Below are positions 15,954-23,898 of a stretch of 64,000 nucleotides of DNA, piece by piece. The DNA comes from Hydrogenophaga sp040372165 (lineage in GTDB: Bacteria; Pseudomonadota; Gammaproteobacteria; Burkholderiales; Burkholderiaceae_C), in assembly GCF_040372165.1 (NCBI RefSeq), contig NZ_BAABWG010000004.1, forward strand, positions 434,001 through 498,000, in the 5' to 3' direction. The translations under genes were made by a program, and so were the position numbers. The notes beneath the pieces were generated by a model. The model worked only from the letters and a program-made list of their open reading frames with translations, searched no databases and had not been told where the DNA came from. Positions within the stretch are counted from its first letter, which is position 1. Each line of letters opens with the position of its first letter.

Positions 15954-16487
15954 TCAGATCACTTGTATGGATTTGAGTTGCCAGATGCAGCGCTCGTAGT
16001 ACGTGCTCTTGCGAAGCTCCGCGCTGCTGTCGAAGTTGTAGATGACGAACAAAGGTCCCTTCTCCCGAATGGCCATGGGCTTGTCATCGAGGAGACGGGC
16101 GAGCACGACATCGTGCGCCTTGAGATCCGAGACGGGTATCTCGATCGCGTAGTCGTTGATGGCGCGCGCCTTGATCTTGGCGCCGTCTGCCTTGACGGCA
16201 TCGAGGACATCGATCAGGCGTGGACCGGTGAACTTGCGCGGCTGGTCGTACCACGGGGTGTGGGTGATGAAGCTGTGTTGCTCCATGGCCGCAAGCATGG
16301 CCATGTCAAACCGTGCTTCTTCGCCGTTGTTGGGCTCGCCGATGTTGCCACTGAGCGTCAGAATGGGACGCCCCTTGGGGGTATCCAGTGCCCATCCACT
16401 CATGGGAAGCAGCATGCCGGCGGCAGCTGCTGCTGCGCCGACGATCATGTCTCTGCGTTTCAAATCGATGGCGGATGGGTTCGTCAT
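15954..16487 (-). CDS. Periplasmic protein with sulfite-oxidase (molybdopterin-binding) fold, no obvious Mo-ligand cysteine
   Basis: 177 residues from the ATG at 16487; an upstream frame is open but unlike a protein start. The N-terminus LKRRDMIVGAAAAAAGMLLP looks like a Tat signal (RR followed by a hydrophobic stretch). The body follows the small SUOX-type molybdopterin domain: FTGPRLIDVLDAV, INDYAIEIPVSDL, LDDKPMAIREKGPLFVIYNFD. In active enzymes of this fold a cysteine shortly before the tG-x-x-L segment ligates Mo; here that region reads HTPWYDQPRKFTG, and the only mature cysteine (YYERC) is near the C-terminus. It may therefore be a non-catalytic sensor. It lies between cheB and the hybrid kinase gene. 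Confidence 0.78.
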   Translation of the reverse strand: MTNPSAIDLKRRDMIVGAAAAAAGMLLPMSGWALDTPKGRPILTLSGNIGEPNNGEEARFDMAMLAAMEQHSFITHTPWYDQPRKFTGPRLIDVLDAVKADGAKIKARAINDYAIEIPVSDLKAHDVVLARLLDDKPMAIREKGPLFVIYNFDSSAELRKSTYYERCIWQLKSIQVI

Positions 16488-16545
16488 GTCGGGTACCTCT
16501 GCTGTCTGAACGGTTCGGTGCATGGCCATTGCTGTCTGCCGCTGC

Positions 16546-17655
16546 TCAAATTCGATGGCGCACGCCACCAGGCGTGCTGGCCAGGCGGCCGAGCAGAGCA
16601 GGTGCAATCTGTGCCAGCGGCAGCACTTCGTGGGCGGCTCCGTGCTGGATGGCCATGCGGGGCATGCCAAAAACGACGCAGCTCGCTTCATCCTGCACGT
16701 AGTTGTAGCTTCCTGCGTCCTTCATCTCACGCATGGCCTCGGCTCCATCGGCGCCCATGCCCGTGAGCATCACGCCAAGTGCGTTCTGTCCCAGTACGCG
16801 GGCTGCAGACTTGAAGAGCACCTCGACGGAGGGACGATGCCGGTTGACTGGCTCGGTGTCCTCCACCACGGCCACATAGTTCGAGCCGCTGCGATCGATC
16901 CGCAAATGGTGGCCGCCGGGTGCGATGTAGGCATGACCGGGCAGCAAGCGCTCGCCGTTGCGTGCTTCAGAGACGCGGATGCGGCAGAGGTTGTTGAGCC
17001 GGGCTGCAAAGCTTGACGTGAAGCCCGGGGGCATGTGCTGCGTGATGACGATGGCCGGTGAATCGGGTGGCATCGGCATCAGCACTTCGCGGATGGCTTC
17101 TGTGCCACCGGTGGAAGCGCCAATGCAGATGATCTTCTCGGTCGACAACCTGGGAAGGGGTTTGCTGGTCGCTGCAGGCGCGGGACTGTTTGTGTTGGGT
17201 CCAGGGCTGGCTGGCGCAGGTCCGGTCGGTGGCGGCGCAATGTGCTTGTGCACTTTGGCGCTGGCGGCGACACGGATCTTGTCGACGATGTCGTGGGCAA
17301 GCTCGTTGAGTCCGCTGGCCACGCCGATTCTTGGTTTGGCCACATAGTCCACTGCCCCCATTTCCAGGGCACGAAGTGTGATGTCGGCCCCTTGCTCTGT
17401 CAGGGTCGAGACCATGACCACCGGCATGGGGCGAAGCCGCATGAGCCGAGACAGGAACTCCAGCCCGTCCATGCGTGGCATCTCGACATCCAGTGTGATG
17501 ACGTCCGGATTTCGCTCCCGGATCATCTCCCGGGCCACCAGCGGGTCGCTGGCCGCACCCACGCAGACCATGTCGGGTTGCCGGTTGATGATCTCCGACA
17601 GCAGGCTGCGTACCAGCGCTGAGTCGTCTACCACCACAACTGAGATTTTGGCCAT
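16546..17655 (-). CDS. cheB: Chemotaxis protein-glutamate methylesterase CheB
   Basis: 369 residues. Receiver domain with DD at 10-11, phospho-acceptor D56 in VITLDVEMPRMDG and Lys in YVAKPR; then a Pro/Ala-rich linker (about 138-168) and the esterase domain with the catalytic triad S181 (GASTGG), H207 (TQHMPP) and D303 (GMGADG). CheB removes methyl groups from, and deamidates, receptor glutamates when phosphorylated by CheA, giving adaptation opposite to CheR. It follows cheD on the minus strand by 32 bases, within one operon. Confidence 0.97.
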   Translation of the reverse strand: MAKISVVVVDDSALVRSLLSEIINRQPDMVCVGAASDPLVAREMIRERNPDVITLDVEMPRMDGLEFLSRLMRLRPMPVVMVSTLTEQGADITLRALEMGAVDYVAKPRIGVASGLNELAHDIVDKIRVAASAKVHKHIAPPPTGPAPASPGPNTNSPAPAATSKPLPRLSTEKIICIGASTGGTEAIREVLMPMPPDSPAIVITQHMPPGFTSSFAARLNNLCRIRVSEARNGERLLPGHAYIAPGGHHLRIDRSGSNYVAVVEDTEPVNRHRPSVEVLFKSAARVLGQNALGVMLTGMGADGAEAMREMKDAGSYNYVQDEASCVVFGMPRMAIQHGAAHEVLPLAQIAPALLGRLASTPGGVRHRI

Positions 17656-17687
17656 TTTTCTGTTTCCTCCCTATCGCAATGGCACCA

Positions 17688-18386
17688 TCAGAAAAGGTCG
17701 ACAGATCCACCATCGGTGTTCTGTGCCACGACGGCTGCACTGCCCTTGCGCTCCTGTGTCTCGAGCGTTTCGGGGTGAGAGTGGGCGAGCCGCTTGACCA
17801 TGGCTTTGCCCGTTGTCGGGAAGTAGCAGACCTTGCGAGGGTAGATGTCGAGCACGTCCTTGGAGACCACGGCAATGCGTTCGGTCTGGAGGTAGTCCAG
17901 CACGAACTGTGTGTTGCGCTCTCCGACGTTCATCGTGGTAAAGCTGTGCATGACCTGGCCGCCGCCGAATACCTTGGCCTGCATGGATTCGCGCCGGGCG
18001 CCAAGCTTGATCATTTCGTTGATCAGCAGTTCCATGGCATACGAGCCGTATCGGCCGGAGGTGTCCGAGCCGCCTTCAGGCAGCATGAAATGGTTCATGC
18101 CGCCGACCCGGGCTTTCGGGTCCCATATGCAGGCTGCAATGCAGGAGCCGAGCACCGTCATCAGCACCATGTCGTGACCGGTCACGAAGTACTCGCCAGG
18201 CAGCACCTTGACCGCATCGTGGCGAAAGTGATGGTCGTGGTAGAAGAACGACGCTTCGCCGGGTTTGCGTGACTGGCGCTTGAGTTCGTCAATGCGCGAG
18301 ACAGTGGCTGCCTTTGCCGCAGCCAGGGCTGCAGAGCTGGCGGCCGCGCGCGGCGTTGACAGGGCGCTGGCTTCAGAGGCGTTCAT
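17688..18386 (-). CDS. cheD: Chemoreceptor glutamine deamidase CheD
   Basis: 232 residues from the ATG at 18386, which overlaps the 3' end of cheR by 14 bases. CheD deamidates receptor glutamines and in some bacteria regulates a CheY phosphatase. The active site is visible: C82 in VLGSCIAACIWDP, H99 in GGMNHFMLP, and the following KVFGGGQVMHSFTT strand with the third residue. A 45-residue Ala/Ser-rich N-terminal extension precedes the domain. The protein ends GGSVDLF, nearly the same as the GSVELF end of the CheZ-like protein encoded first in this operon. Confidence 0.95.
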   Translation of the reverse strand: MNASEASALSTPRAAASSAALAAAKAATVSRIDELKRQSRKPGEASFFYHDHHFRHDAVKVLPGEYFVTGHDMVLMTVLGSCIAACIWDPKARVGGMNHFMLPEGGSDTSGRYGSYAMELLINEMIKLGARRESMQAKVFGGGQVMHSFTTMNVGERNTQFVLDYLQTERIAVVSKDVLDIYPRKVCYFPTTGKAMVKRLAHSHPETLETQERKGSAAVVAQNTDGGSVDLF

Positions 18387-19254
18387 AAACAGTCTTCCCG
18401 CGCAAGGCGAAATGGTTGCGTGCGTCGCTGAAATTTTCGGCATGGCCGACAAACAGCAGACCGCCTGGCTTCATGACCTTGTGGATGCGCTCAAGGACGG
18501 CCCGCTGTGTCGGGCCATCGAAATAGATCATGACGTTGCGGCAGAAGACAACGTCAAAAGACTCCTTGAACGGCAGATCCTGAATCAGGTTGACGGTCAA
18601 GAAGTTCATGTGCTTTTGCAGCTCTGGCTTGACACGGAGCAGGCCGGCATTGCTGGCCTTTCCACGCATGAAGAAGCGTTGCAGCCTCTCCTGGCTCAAC
18701 CCCTTGATGTTCTCGGCTCGATAGATGCCCCGTGCGGCGTTGCTGAGCACCTTGGTGTCGATGTCGCTGTTGGTCAGCGTGAATCGCCCGCTTGGGCCGA
18801 GCGCTTCGGTGGCGGTCATCGCGATGGAGTAGGGCTCTTCTCCTGTGGAGGCGGCAGAGCACCAGATCTTCCAGTCGCGTGACTTCTCGCGCGACAGGGT
18901 CTCTTTGAGAATCTCGAAGTGATGCTGTTCGCGAAAGAAGGCTGTGAGGTTGGTGGTCAGGGCGTTGATGAACTCCTGCCATTCGGGACCGTCGTGCGCT
19001 TCGATCCAGTCGAGATAGTCCTTGAAGCTGGTGTGACCCGTCTCCCGCAGGCGCCGGGAGATGCGGCTGTACACCATGGCATGTTTGCCGTCGTGCAGGC
19101 TGATGCCCGCCTTTTTGTAGATCAGCGCCTTGATCCGGGTGAAATCGGCGCTGGACCAGACAAACTCCCGACCTTCGGCCAACGGTTCGCCACCGGTGCT
19201 CGCTGGCACCGGAAAGGCAGTTGGCTTGGCCGGTCTTGCAGTACTTTGCAGCAT
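18373..19254 (-). CDS. cheR: Chemotaxis protein methyltransferase CheR
   Basis: 293 residues. The N-terminal helical domain (FTRIKALIYKKAGISLHDGKHAMVYSRISRRLR) is the CheR receptor-recognition part; the SAM-binding domain carries WCSAASTGEEPYSIAM, the typical motif I of this family, and ends with FDVVFCRNVMIYFD and GGLLFVGHAENF. It methylates receptor glutamates with S-adenosylmethionine. The gene follows cheA by 63 bases and its 3' end overlaps the start of cheD. Confidence 0.97.
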   Translation of the reverse strand: MLQSTARPAKPTAFPVPASTGGEPLAEGREFVWSSADFTRIKALIYKKAGISLHDGKHAMVYSRISRRLRETGHTSFKDYLDWIEAHDGPEWQEFINALTTNLTAFFREQHHFEILKETLSREKSRDWKIWCSAASTGEEPYSIAMTATEALGPSGRFTLTNSDIDTKVLSNAARGIYRAENIKGLSQERLQRFFMRGKASNAGLLRVKPELQKHMNFLTVNLIQDLPFKESFDVVFCRNVMIYFDGPTQRAVLERIHKVMKPGGLLFVGHAENFSDARNHFALRGKTVYERL

Positions 19255-19317
19255 GATCGATTGATCTGGTCAATAGGCCCGTGTGGGGCGAAAGAGCGGC
19301 TCATGCGTGGTCATTCG

Positions 19318-21597
19318 TCAATGGCGTGAGCGCCGGACGAGTCCGGAGGTATCGAGAATCAGGGCCACGGTGCCGTCGCCCAGAATCGTCGCACCAGAAA
19401 CGTTGTCCACCTTGCGGTAGTTGGTCTCCAGGTTCTTGATCACCACCTGCTGTTGTCCCAGCAGTTCATCGACCATGAGCGCCACGCGGGCACCATCGGC
19501 CTCGACGACCACCATGATGGGGCTGGTCTGGTTGAACTCGAACCGGGGCACCTGGAAAACACGCTCCAGTTCGATGACAGGCATGTATTCGTCGCGCACC
19601 TTCACCAGTTGGGCGCCTTGTGCGACAGTGTTGATGTCCGCCGGGTTGACCTGGAATGACTCGATCACGCTTGCCAGCGGCAGGATGTAGACCTCGTCGC
19701 TCACGCGGACCGACATGCCGTCCATGATGGCCAGGGTCAGGGGCAGGCGCACCTTCACGCTCATGCCGTAGCCTTCAGCCGAGTCGATCTCCACAGTGCC
19801 GCCGAGCGCCGTGATGTTCTTCTTGACCACATCCATGCCGACGCCGCGCCCGGACACGTCGGTGACCTGGTCGGCCGTGGAGAAGCCAGGGGCGAAGATC
19901 AGGTTCCAGACTTCGCCATCAGTGAGCGAGTCCGGGGCATCGATACCGCGGTCTCTTGCCTTGGCAATGAGCTTTTCACGTGACAGGCCCTTGCCGTCAT
20001 CGCGAACCTCGATCAGGATAGAGCCACCCTGGTGTGATGCCGAGAGCGTGATGGTGCCGTTGGCTGGCTTGCCTTTGGCTGTGCGCTCGTCCGGCATCTC
20101 GATGCCGTGGTCACAGCTGTTGCGGATGAGGTGGGTGAGGGGGTCGGTGATCTTTTCAATCAGACCCTTGTCCAGCTCGGTGGCTTCGCCGTGTGTGATC
20201 AGCTCGACCTTCTTGCCCAGCTTGGACGCCAGGTCGCGTAGCATGCGCGGGAACCGGTTGAAGACCACCGACATCGGGATCATGCGAATCGACATCACCG
20301 CTTCCTGCAGGTCGCGGGTGTTGCGGTCGAGGTCCGTCAGACCTGCGAGCAGTGGCTGGTTGGCGCTGACATCCAGCTCCTGGCTCTTCTGCGCCAGCAT
20401 GGCCTGGGTGATAACGAGTTCGCCCACGAGGTTGATCAGCTGATCGACCTTGCTCACGGAAACGCGCAGCGTGCTCGACTCCATGGAGGACGAAGAGCTG
20501 GCTTTTGCAGGTGCCTTGGCTTTGGATGCGGCTGTGGCAGAGGTGGCTTCCGGTGCCGGCGCCGCTTCTACAGCGGGTGCGGGTACCGATGCCTGTGCCT
20601 GTGCCTGTGCCGGTGCATCCTGTGCAGAAGGCGCGGGAGTGGCAGGGGCTTCCTCTTGCTGGGCAGGCGCAGCTGACGCGCCGGGCGTGCCCGGTGCACC
20701 ATCGAAGAATCCGAACCCGTCATCTTCTTCCTTGGCGGCCTGCACAACCGGTGCCGCCGCCTGAGCGGGCGCTTCAGGTGTCTGCGCTTGCGGCTCTTCT
20801 TCGGCCGTGTTGTCGATGATTTGAATCTGCTCACGACTGACATGGAAGGTGAACAGGTCCAGCAGGTCGTCGTCAGCACTGGTGGTGACCACCTGAAAGA
20901 CGCGTTTGTCGGTCTGGTCACATGGCAGGGTTTCGATCTTGCCCAGGCCGTCGATGTCACGGAACAGTTCGGCGATGGGGTCGGCCTGACTGACGCTGTC
21001 GATGGGGCCGATGTGGATCTCCAGAACGCGTTCGCCCGGAGCTACTGCCACTTTGGGAGAAGCGGGTGCAGCGGGAGCAGCTTCCGGAGCCGGAACGGGG
21101 GCAGGAGCTGGCGCCGCAACGGGCGCCGGCGCAGCCACAGGAGCTGCCACGGGCGCGGGCGCCGGTGCCGACCCGCCGCCTTGGGCGAGGTCGAAAATGC
21201 GCTGCACCAGATCGGAGTAGTCGGGCAACTCCACGTCCTTGCCCTGGTGCCTGGCCAGCTGGAGCTTGAGTGCATCGGAGGCTTCGAGCAGTACGTCAAC
21301 CATCTCGGCCGTAGGCTTGAGCTCGTGCCGGCGCAGCTTGTCAAGCAATGACTCCATCTTGTGGGTCATCTCGGCCACATCGGCAAAGCCAAACGTGGCG
21401 GCGCCGCCCTTGATGGAATGTGCGCAGCGGAAGATCGCGTTGAGTTCTTCGTCGTCGGCGGCGTCCACGTCCAGCGCCAGCAGCATTTGCTCCATCTGGT
21501 CGAGGTTGTCGGACGCCTCTTCAAAGAAGATGGCGTAGAACTGCGTCAGGTCGAAGTTGTCGCCTGCGCTCTGGCTTTCGTTTGTCATTTCACCCAT
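19318..21597 (-). CDS. cheA: Chemotaxis histidine kinase CheA
   Basis: 759 residues. P1 phosphotransfer domain with H60 in AHSIKGGAATFGF; Ala/Pro-rich linker (about 135-190); a P2-like domain (VLEIHIGPIDSVSQADPIAELF ... VFQVVTTSADDDLLDLF) for CheY/CheB docking; a second Ala/Gln/Pro linker (about 285-375); P3 dimer helices (LRVSVSKVDQLINLVGELV); P4 kinase with NSCDHGIE, DDGKGL and GRGVGMDVV; and the P5 CheW-like domain to the end. It phosphorylates CheY and CheB in response to receptors. The start has GGAG eight bases upstream. No cheW or receptor gene is in this operon, so those must be encoded elsewhere. Confidence 0.97.
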   Translation of the reverse strand: MGEMTNESQSAGDNFDLTQFYAIFFEEASDNLDQMEQMLLALDVDAADDEELNAIFRCAHSIKGGAATFGFADVAEMTHKMESLLDKLRRHELKPTAEMVDVLLEASDALKLQLARHQGKDVELPDYSDLVQRIFDLAQGGGSAPAPAPVAAPVAAPAPVAAPAPAPVPAPEAAPAAPASPKVAVAPGERVLEIHIGPIDSVSQADPIAELFRDIDGLGKIETLPCDQTDKRVFQVVTTSADDDLLDLFTFHVSREQIQIIDNTAEEEPQAQTPEAPAQAAAPVVQAAKEEDDGFGFFDGAPGTPGASAAPAQQEEAPATPAPSAQDAPAQAQAQASVPAPAVEAAPAPEATSATAASKAKAPAKASSSSSMESSTLRVSVSKVDQLINLVGELVITQAMLAQKSQELDVSANQPLLAGLTDLDRNTRDLQEAVMSIRMIPMSVVFNRFPRMLRDLASKLGKKVELITHGEATELDKGLIEKITDPLTHLIRNSCDHGIEMPDERTAKGKPANGTITLSASHQGGSILIEVRDDGKGLSREKLIAKARDRGIDAPDSLTDGEVWNLIFAPGFSTADQVTDVSGRGVGMDVVKKNITALGGTVEIDSAEGYGMSVKVRLPLTLAIMDGMSVRVSDEVYILPLASVIESFQVNPADINTVAQGAQLVKVRDEYMPVIELERVFQVPRFEFNQTSPIMVVVEADGARVALMVDELLGQQQVVIKNLETNYRKVDNVSGATILGDGTVALILDTSGLVRRSRH

Positions 21598-21628
21598 GTG
21601 TGACTCCAGGACTCCCTCATTCGCACGG

Positions 21629-21991
21629 TCAGCGGATGACTTTCTGGATAACTTCGATCAAGCGGCCCGGATCGAAAGGTTTGACCAGCCACCCGGTCGC
21701 GCCAGCGCTGCGGCCGGCCTGTTTCATCTGATCGCTCGACTCGGTGGTCAGGATCAGGATGGGGGTGGAACCGAATTTGGGGTGTTCGCGCAGCTTGCGC
21801 GTCAGGCCCAGGCCGTCCAGGCGAGGCATGTTCTGGTCCGTCAGGACCAGATCGATGGCATGGGACTGTGCCTTTTCGTACGCGTCCTCTCCGTCCACCG
21901 CTTCCACCACGTGAAAGCCAGCGCCTGTGAGGGTGAACGAAACCATTTTCCGCATGGAGGCCGAATCGTCGACTGCGAGGATGGATTGCAT
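21629..21991 (-). CDS. CheY-type single-domain response regulator (copy in the cheA operon)
   Basis: 120 residues from the ATG at 21991. Complete receiver: DD at 8-9, phospho-acceptor D52 in LVLTDQNMPRLDG, Thr in LILTTESS and Lys in WLVKPFD. It differs clearly from the second CheY at 46198 and is closer to the CheY proteins that sit directly beside cheA. It lies between the CheZ-like gene and cheA, so the trio probably forms a kinase-regulator-phosphatase set. Whether it binds the flagellar switch or acts as a phosphate sink cannot be told from sequence. Confidence 0.93.
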   Translation of the reverse strand: MQSILAVDDSASMRKMVSFTLTGAGFHVVEAVDGEDAYEKAQSHAIDLVLTDQNMPRLDGLGLTRKLREHPKFGSTPILILTTESSDQMKQAGRSAGATGWLVKPFDPGRLIEVIQKVIR

Positions 21992-22040
21992 GGAAGTACT
22001 CCGTTGTTCGTATCTGTATCGGCTGGTGGGATCGGGGGCT

Positions 22041-22484
22041 TTAGAAGAGCTCGACGGAACCGGCGTCCATCTCGCTCTGTGTGACAGGGCTCGGCCTGTC
22101 CGGCATGGGGTCCATGTCGACGGGAATCTCGTCTTCTTCCGGCTCCATGGCCTCATTGGCCAGGCGGAAGGCGCATCCCTGCAGCACCTTGCCGGTGTGC
22201 ACGATCAGCTGGGTGGCCATGTCGTGAAACTGCAGCTCCGTCACGGCCTGATGCAGACTCTTGCGGATATTGCTGAGGTCGTCGTCCTGGTTGACTGTCA
22301 GGTGACTGAGTGCCCGATTGGCGGTGCCGAAGCGGTCCATCAGGTTGCCAGTTGCATGGTCTAGCAGCCCCTCGAGCCGCTGTAGGTCAGTCATTGCCAT
22401 GATCAACGAGTCCTGCAGGTCTGCCACGAGGTTCACGGGCAGTGCAACAGACGGCTGATTGGGCTGCGTCGCTGGTTGTTCCAT
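22041..22484 (-). CDS. Compact CheZ-like putative CheY-P phosphatase
   Basis: 147 residues from the ATG at 22484 (MEQPATQPN; another ATG lies two codons upstream). It is mainly helical, with no membrane segment. The segment ELQFHDMATQLI aligns with AQDFHDLTGQVI of the full CheZ encoded at 46604, keeping the DxxxQ pair (D88, Q92 here) that in CheZ supplies the catalytic glutamine and the Asp contact to CheY. The protein ends MDAGSVELF, where CheZ has its CheY-binding tail. It is first in the chemotaxis operon, 49 bases before cheY. The assignment is by motif and context; a role as a general chemotaxis protein without phosphatase activity is the alternative. Confidence 0.7.
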   Translation of the reverse strand: MEQPATQPNQPSVALPVNLVADLQDSLIMAMTDLQRLEGLLDHATGNLMDRFGTANRALSHLTVNQDDDLSNIRKSLHQAVTELQFHDMATQLIVHTGKVLQGCAFRLANEAMEPEEDEIPVDMDPMPDRPSPVTQSEMDAGSVELF

Positions 22485-22563
22485 GTGCATTTGGTGTGAC
22501 GGTTGGTTGTAGACAGTGCTTCTTCGGCTCGGGCAGTACAATTTTCCCGAGTGGGAATTTCCT

Positions 22564-22590
22564 CTATCGACCAATTACGGGCCAAATTCA
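22564..22590 (-). promoter_or_regulatory. Candidate sigma-28 promoter of the chemotaxis operon
   Basis: Read on the minus strand: TGAATTTG (22590-22583), an 11-base spacer, then GTCGATAG (22571-22564), against the sigma-28 form TAAAGTTT-N11-GCCGATAA (5/8 and 6/8 matches). Transcription would begin about 70 bases before the CheZ-like start. FliA control of chemotaxis genes is normal in flhDC-type bacteria. Confidence 0.45.
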
Positions 22591-22668
22591 GCGTCATTTC
22601 GTGCTGCAGGCGTCCAGATTGGGTTTTGATCGTCCAAACAACACGGTAATTACCCCTAATTGCTTCAC

Positions 22669-23898
22669 ATGAACCCGGAGACCAGCGAGAACCAACCCCC
22701 GGTTCGCATCCTTCACCTGGAAGATTCCCGCGTCGATCACGCGTTGGTGAAGTTCGCCCTGCAACGCAGCCAGCTGGTCCATGAGTTGACTTTGGTTGAC
22801 TCCATGGACGCCTTCTTGCGCGAACTTGACAGTGGAAAGTACGACATGGTCCTGGCCGACTACCACCTGCCGGGGTTCACCGGACTGGATGCGTGGCACC
22901 AGGTCTGCAAGCGGGATGTGCAGATTCCGTTTGTGCTGCTTTCGGGTGCCATTGGCGAAGCCGCTGCGGTGGATGCCATGCATGAAGGGGTGCACGACTA
23001 TTTGCTCAAGGACGACATGAGCCGCCTGGCGCACGTGATCGAACGCGCGATGGAGGTTTCTCGTACCCGGGAGGCCAAAGCCAGAGCGGACGAAGAACTG
23101 GCTGAGAGCCGACAGCGCCTGGCCGAACTGGCAGAGCACTTGCAGACCACCATCGAGCAGGAGCGTGCCGACATCGCGCGTGAGATCCACGACGATATTG
23201 GTGGCTCGCTCGCTGCCGTGAAGCTTGACCTGTCGTGGGTGTCGCGCCGCGCACTGGACGATGAAACGCGGCAACACGTCCACACGGCGCTTGAGATGCT
23301 CCAGCATGCGTTGGGCGCGAGTCAGCGCATCATGATGAACCTGCGCCCTCCGATCCTCGATCAAGGCCTGGTGGCCGCCGTCCAATGGCTGGCGGCGAGC
23401 TTCGAGCGGCGAACCGGGGTCCGTGTGACGGTGAGGTCTTCTTCCGAGCAACTGGACGTGTCGCGGCCGGTGCAGCTCGTGGCCTACCGCACCGCCCAGG
23501 AAGCCCTGACCAATGTCGCCAAGCATGCACCGGCGGCTCGCAGTGTCGAGATCGATCTGAGCGATCGCGAGGGCGTTCTGACACTGGAAGTCAGTGACAA
23601 CGGGCAAGGCATGCGACCCGACGCCATGCGAAAGGCCAAGTCATTCGGGCTGCTGGGGCTCAAAGAGCGAGCGGCCAAAGTAGGCGGCTGGCTGGACGTG
23701 AGCTCGTCCTCGCGCGGGACATCCATCATTCTGTCTGTGCCACTGGATGAAGAAAGCCTCGCAGCGGCAGCCGCTCTTGGGCAGGACGCGCTGCTGGCAC
23801 AGGCTGTGCAAGCTGTCACTCCCGTTGCTGCCACACAGCCGGCGGCCCAGTCCGACTTGCCACTGTCGCCTCCCTCTGAAGGAAACTCTGCATCATGA
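22669..23898 (+). CDS. Soluble REC-histidine kinase (HisKA_3 type)
   Basis: 409 residues from the ATG at 22669. An N-terminal receiver domain (EDS at 18-20, D64 in MVLADYHLPGFTG, Lys in YLLKDD) is joined by a coiled segment to a NarX/DegS-type kinase: H174 in ERADIAREIHDDIGGSLAAVKLDL, then the ATPase boxes TAQEALTNVAKHAPA, DNGQGM and FGLLGLKERAAKVGG. There is no membrane segment, so it takes its input from another kinase through the receiver domain. The C-terminal 50 residues are Ala/Pro-rich. Its stop overlaps the start of the NarL-type regulator (ATGA). It diverges from the chemotaxis operon, which suggests a link to taxis but does not prove it. Confidence 0.9.
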   Translation: MNPETSENQPPVRILHLEDSRVDHALVKFALQRSQLVHELTLVDSMDAFLRELDSGKYDMVLADYHLPGFTGLDAWHQVCKRDVQIPFVLLSGAIGEAAAVDAMHEGVHDYLLKDDMSRLAHVIERAMEVSRTREAKARADEELAESRQRLAELAEHLQTTIEQERADIAREIHDDIGGSLAAVKLDLSWVSRRALDDETRQHVHTALEMLQHALGASQRIMMNLRPPILDQGLVAAVQWLAASFERRTGVRVTVRSSSEQLDVSRPVQLVAYRTAQEALTNVAKHAPAARSVEIDLSDREGVLTLEVSDNGQGMRPDAMRKAKSFGLLGLKERAAKVGGWLDVSSSSRGTSIILSVPLDEESLAAAAALGQDALLAQAVQAVTPVAATQPAAQSDLPLSPPSEGNSAS

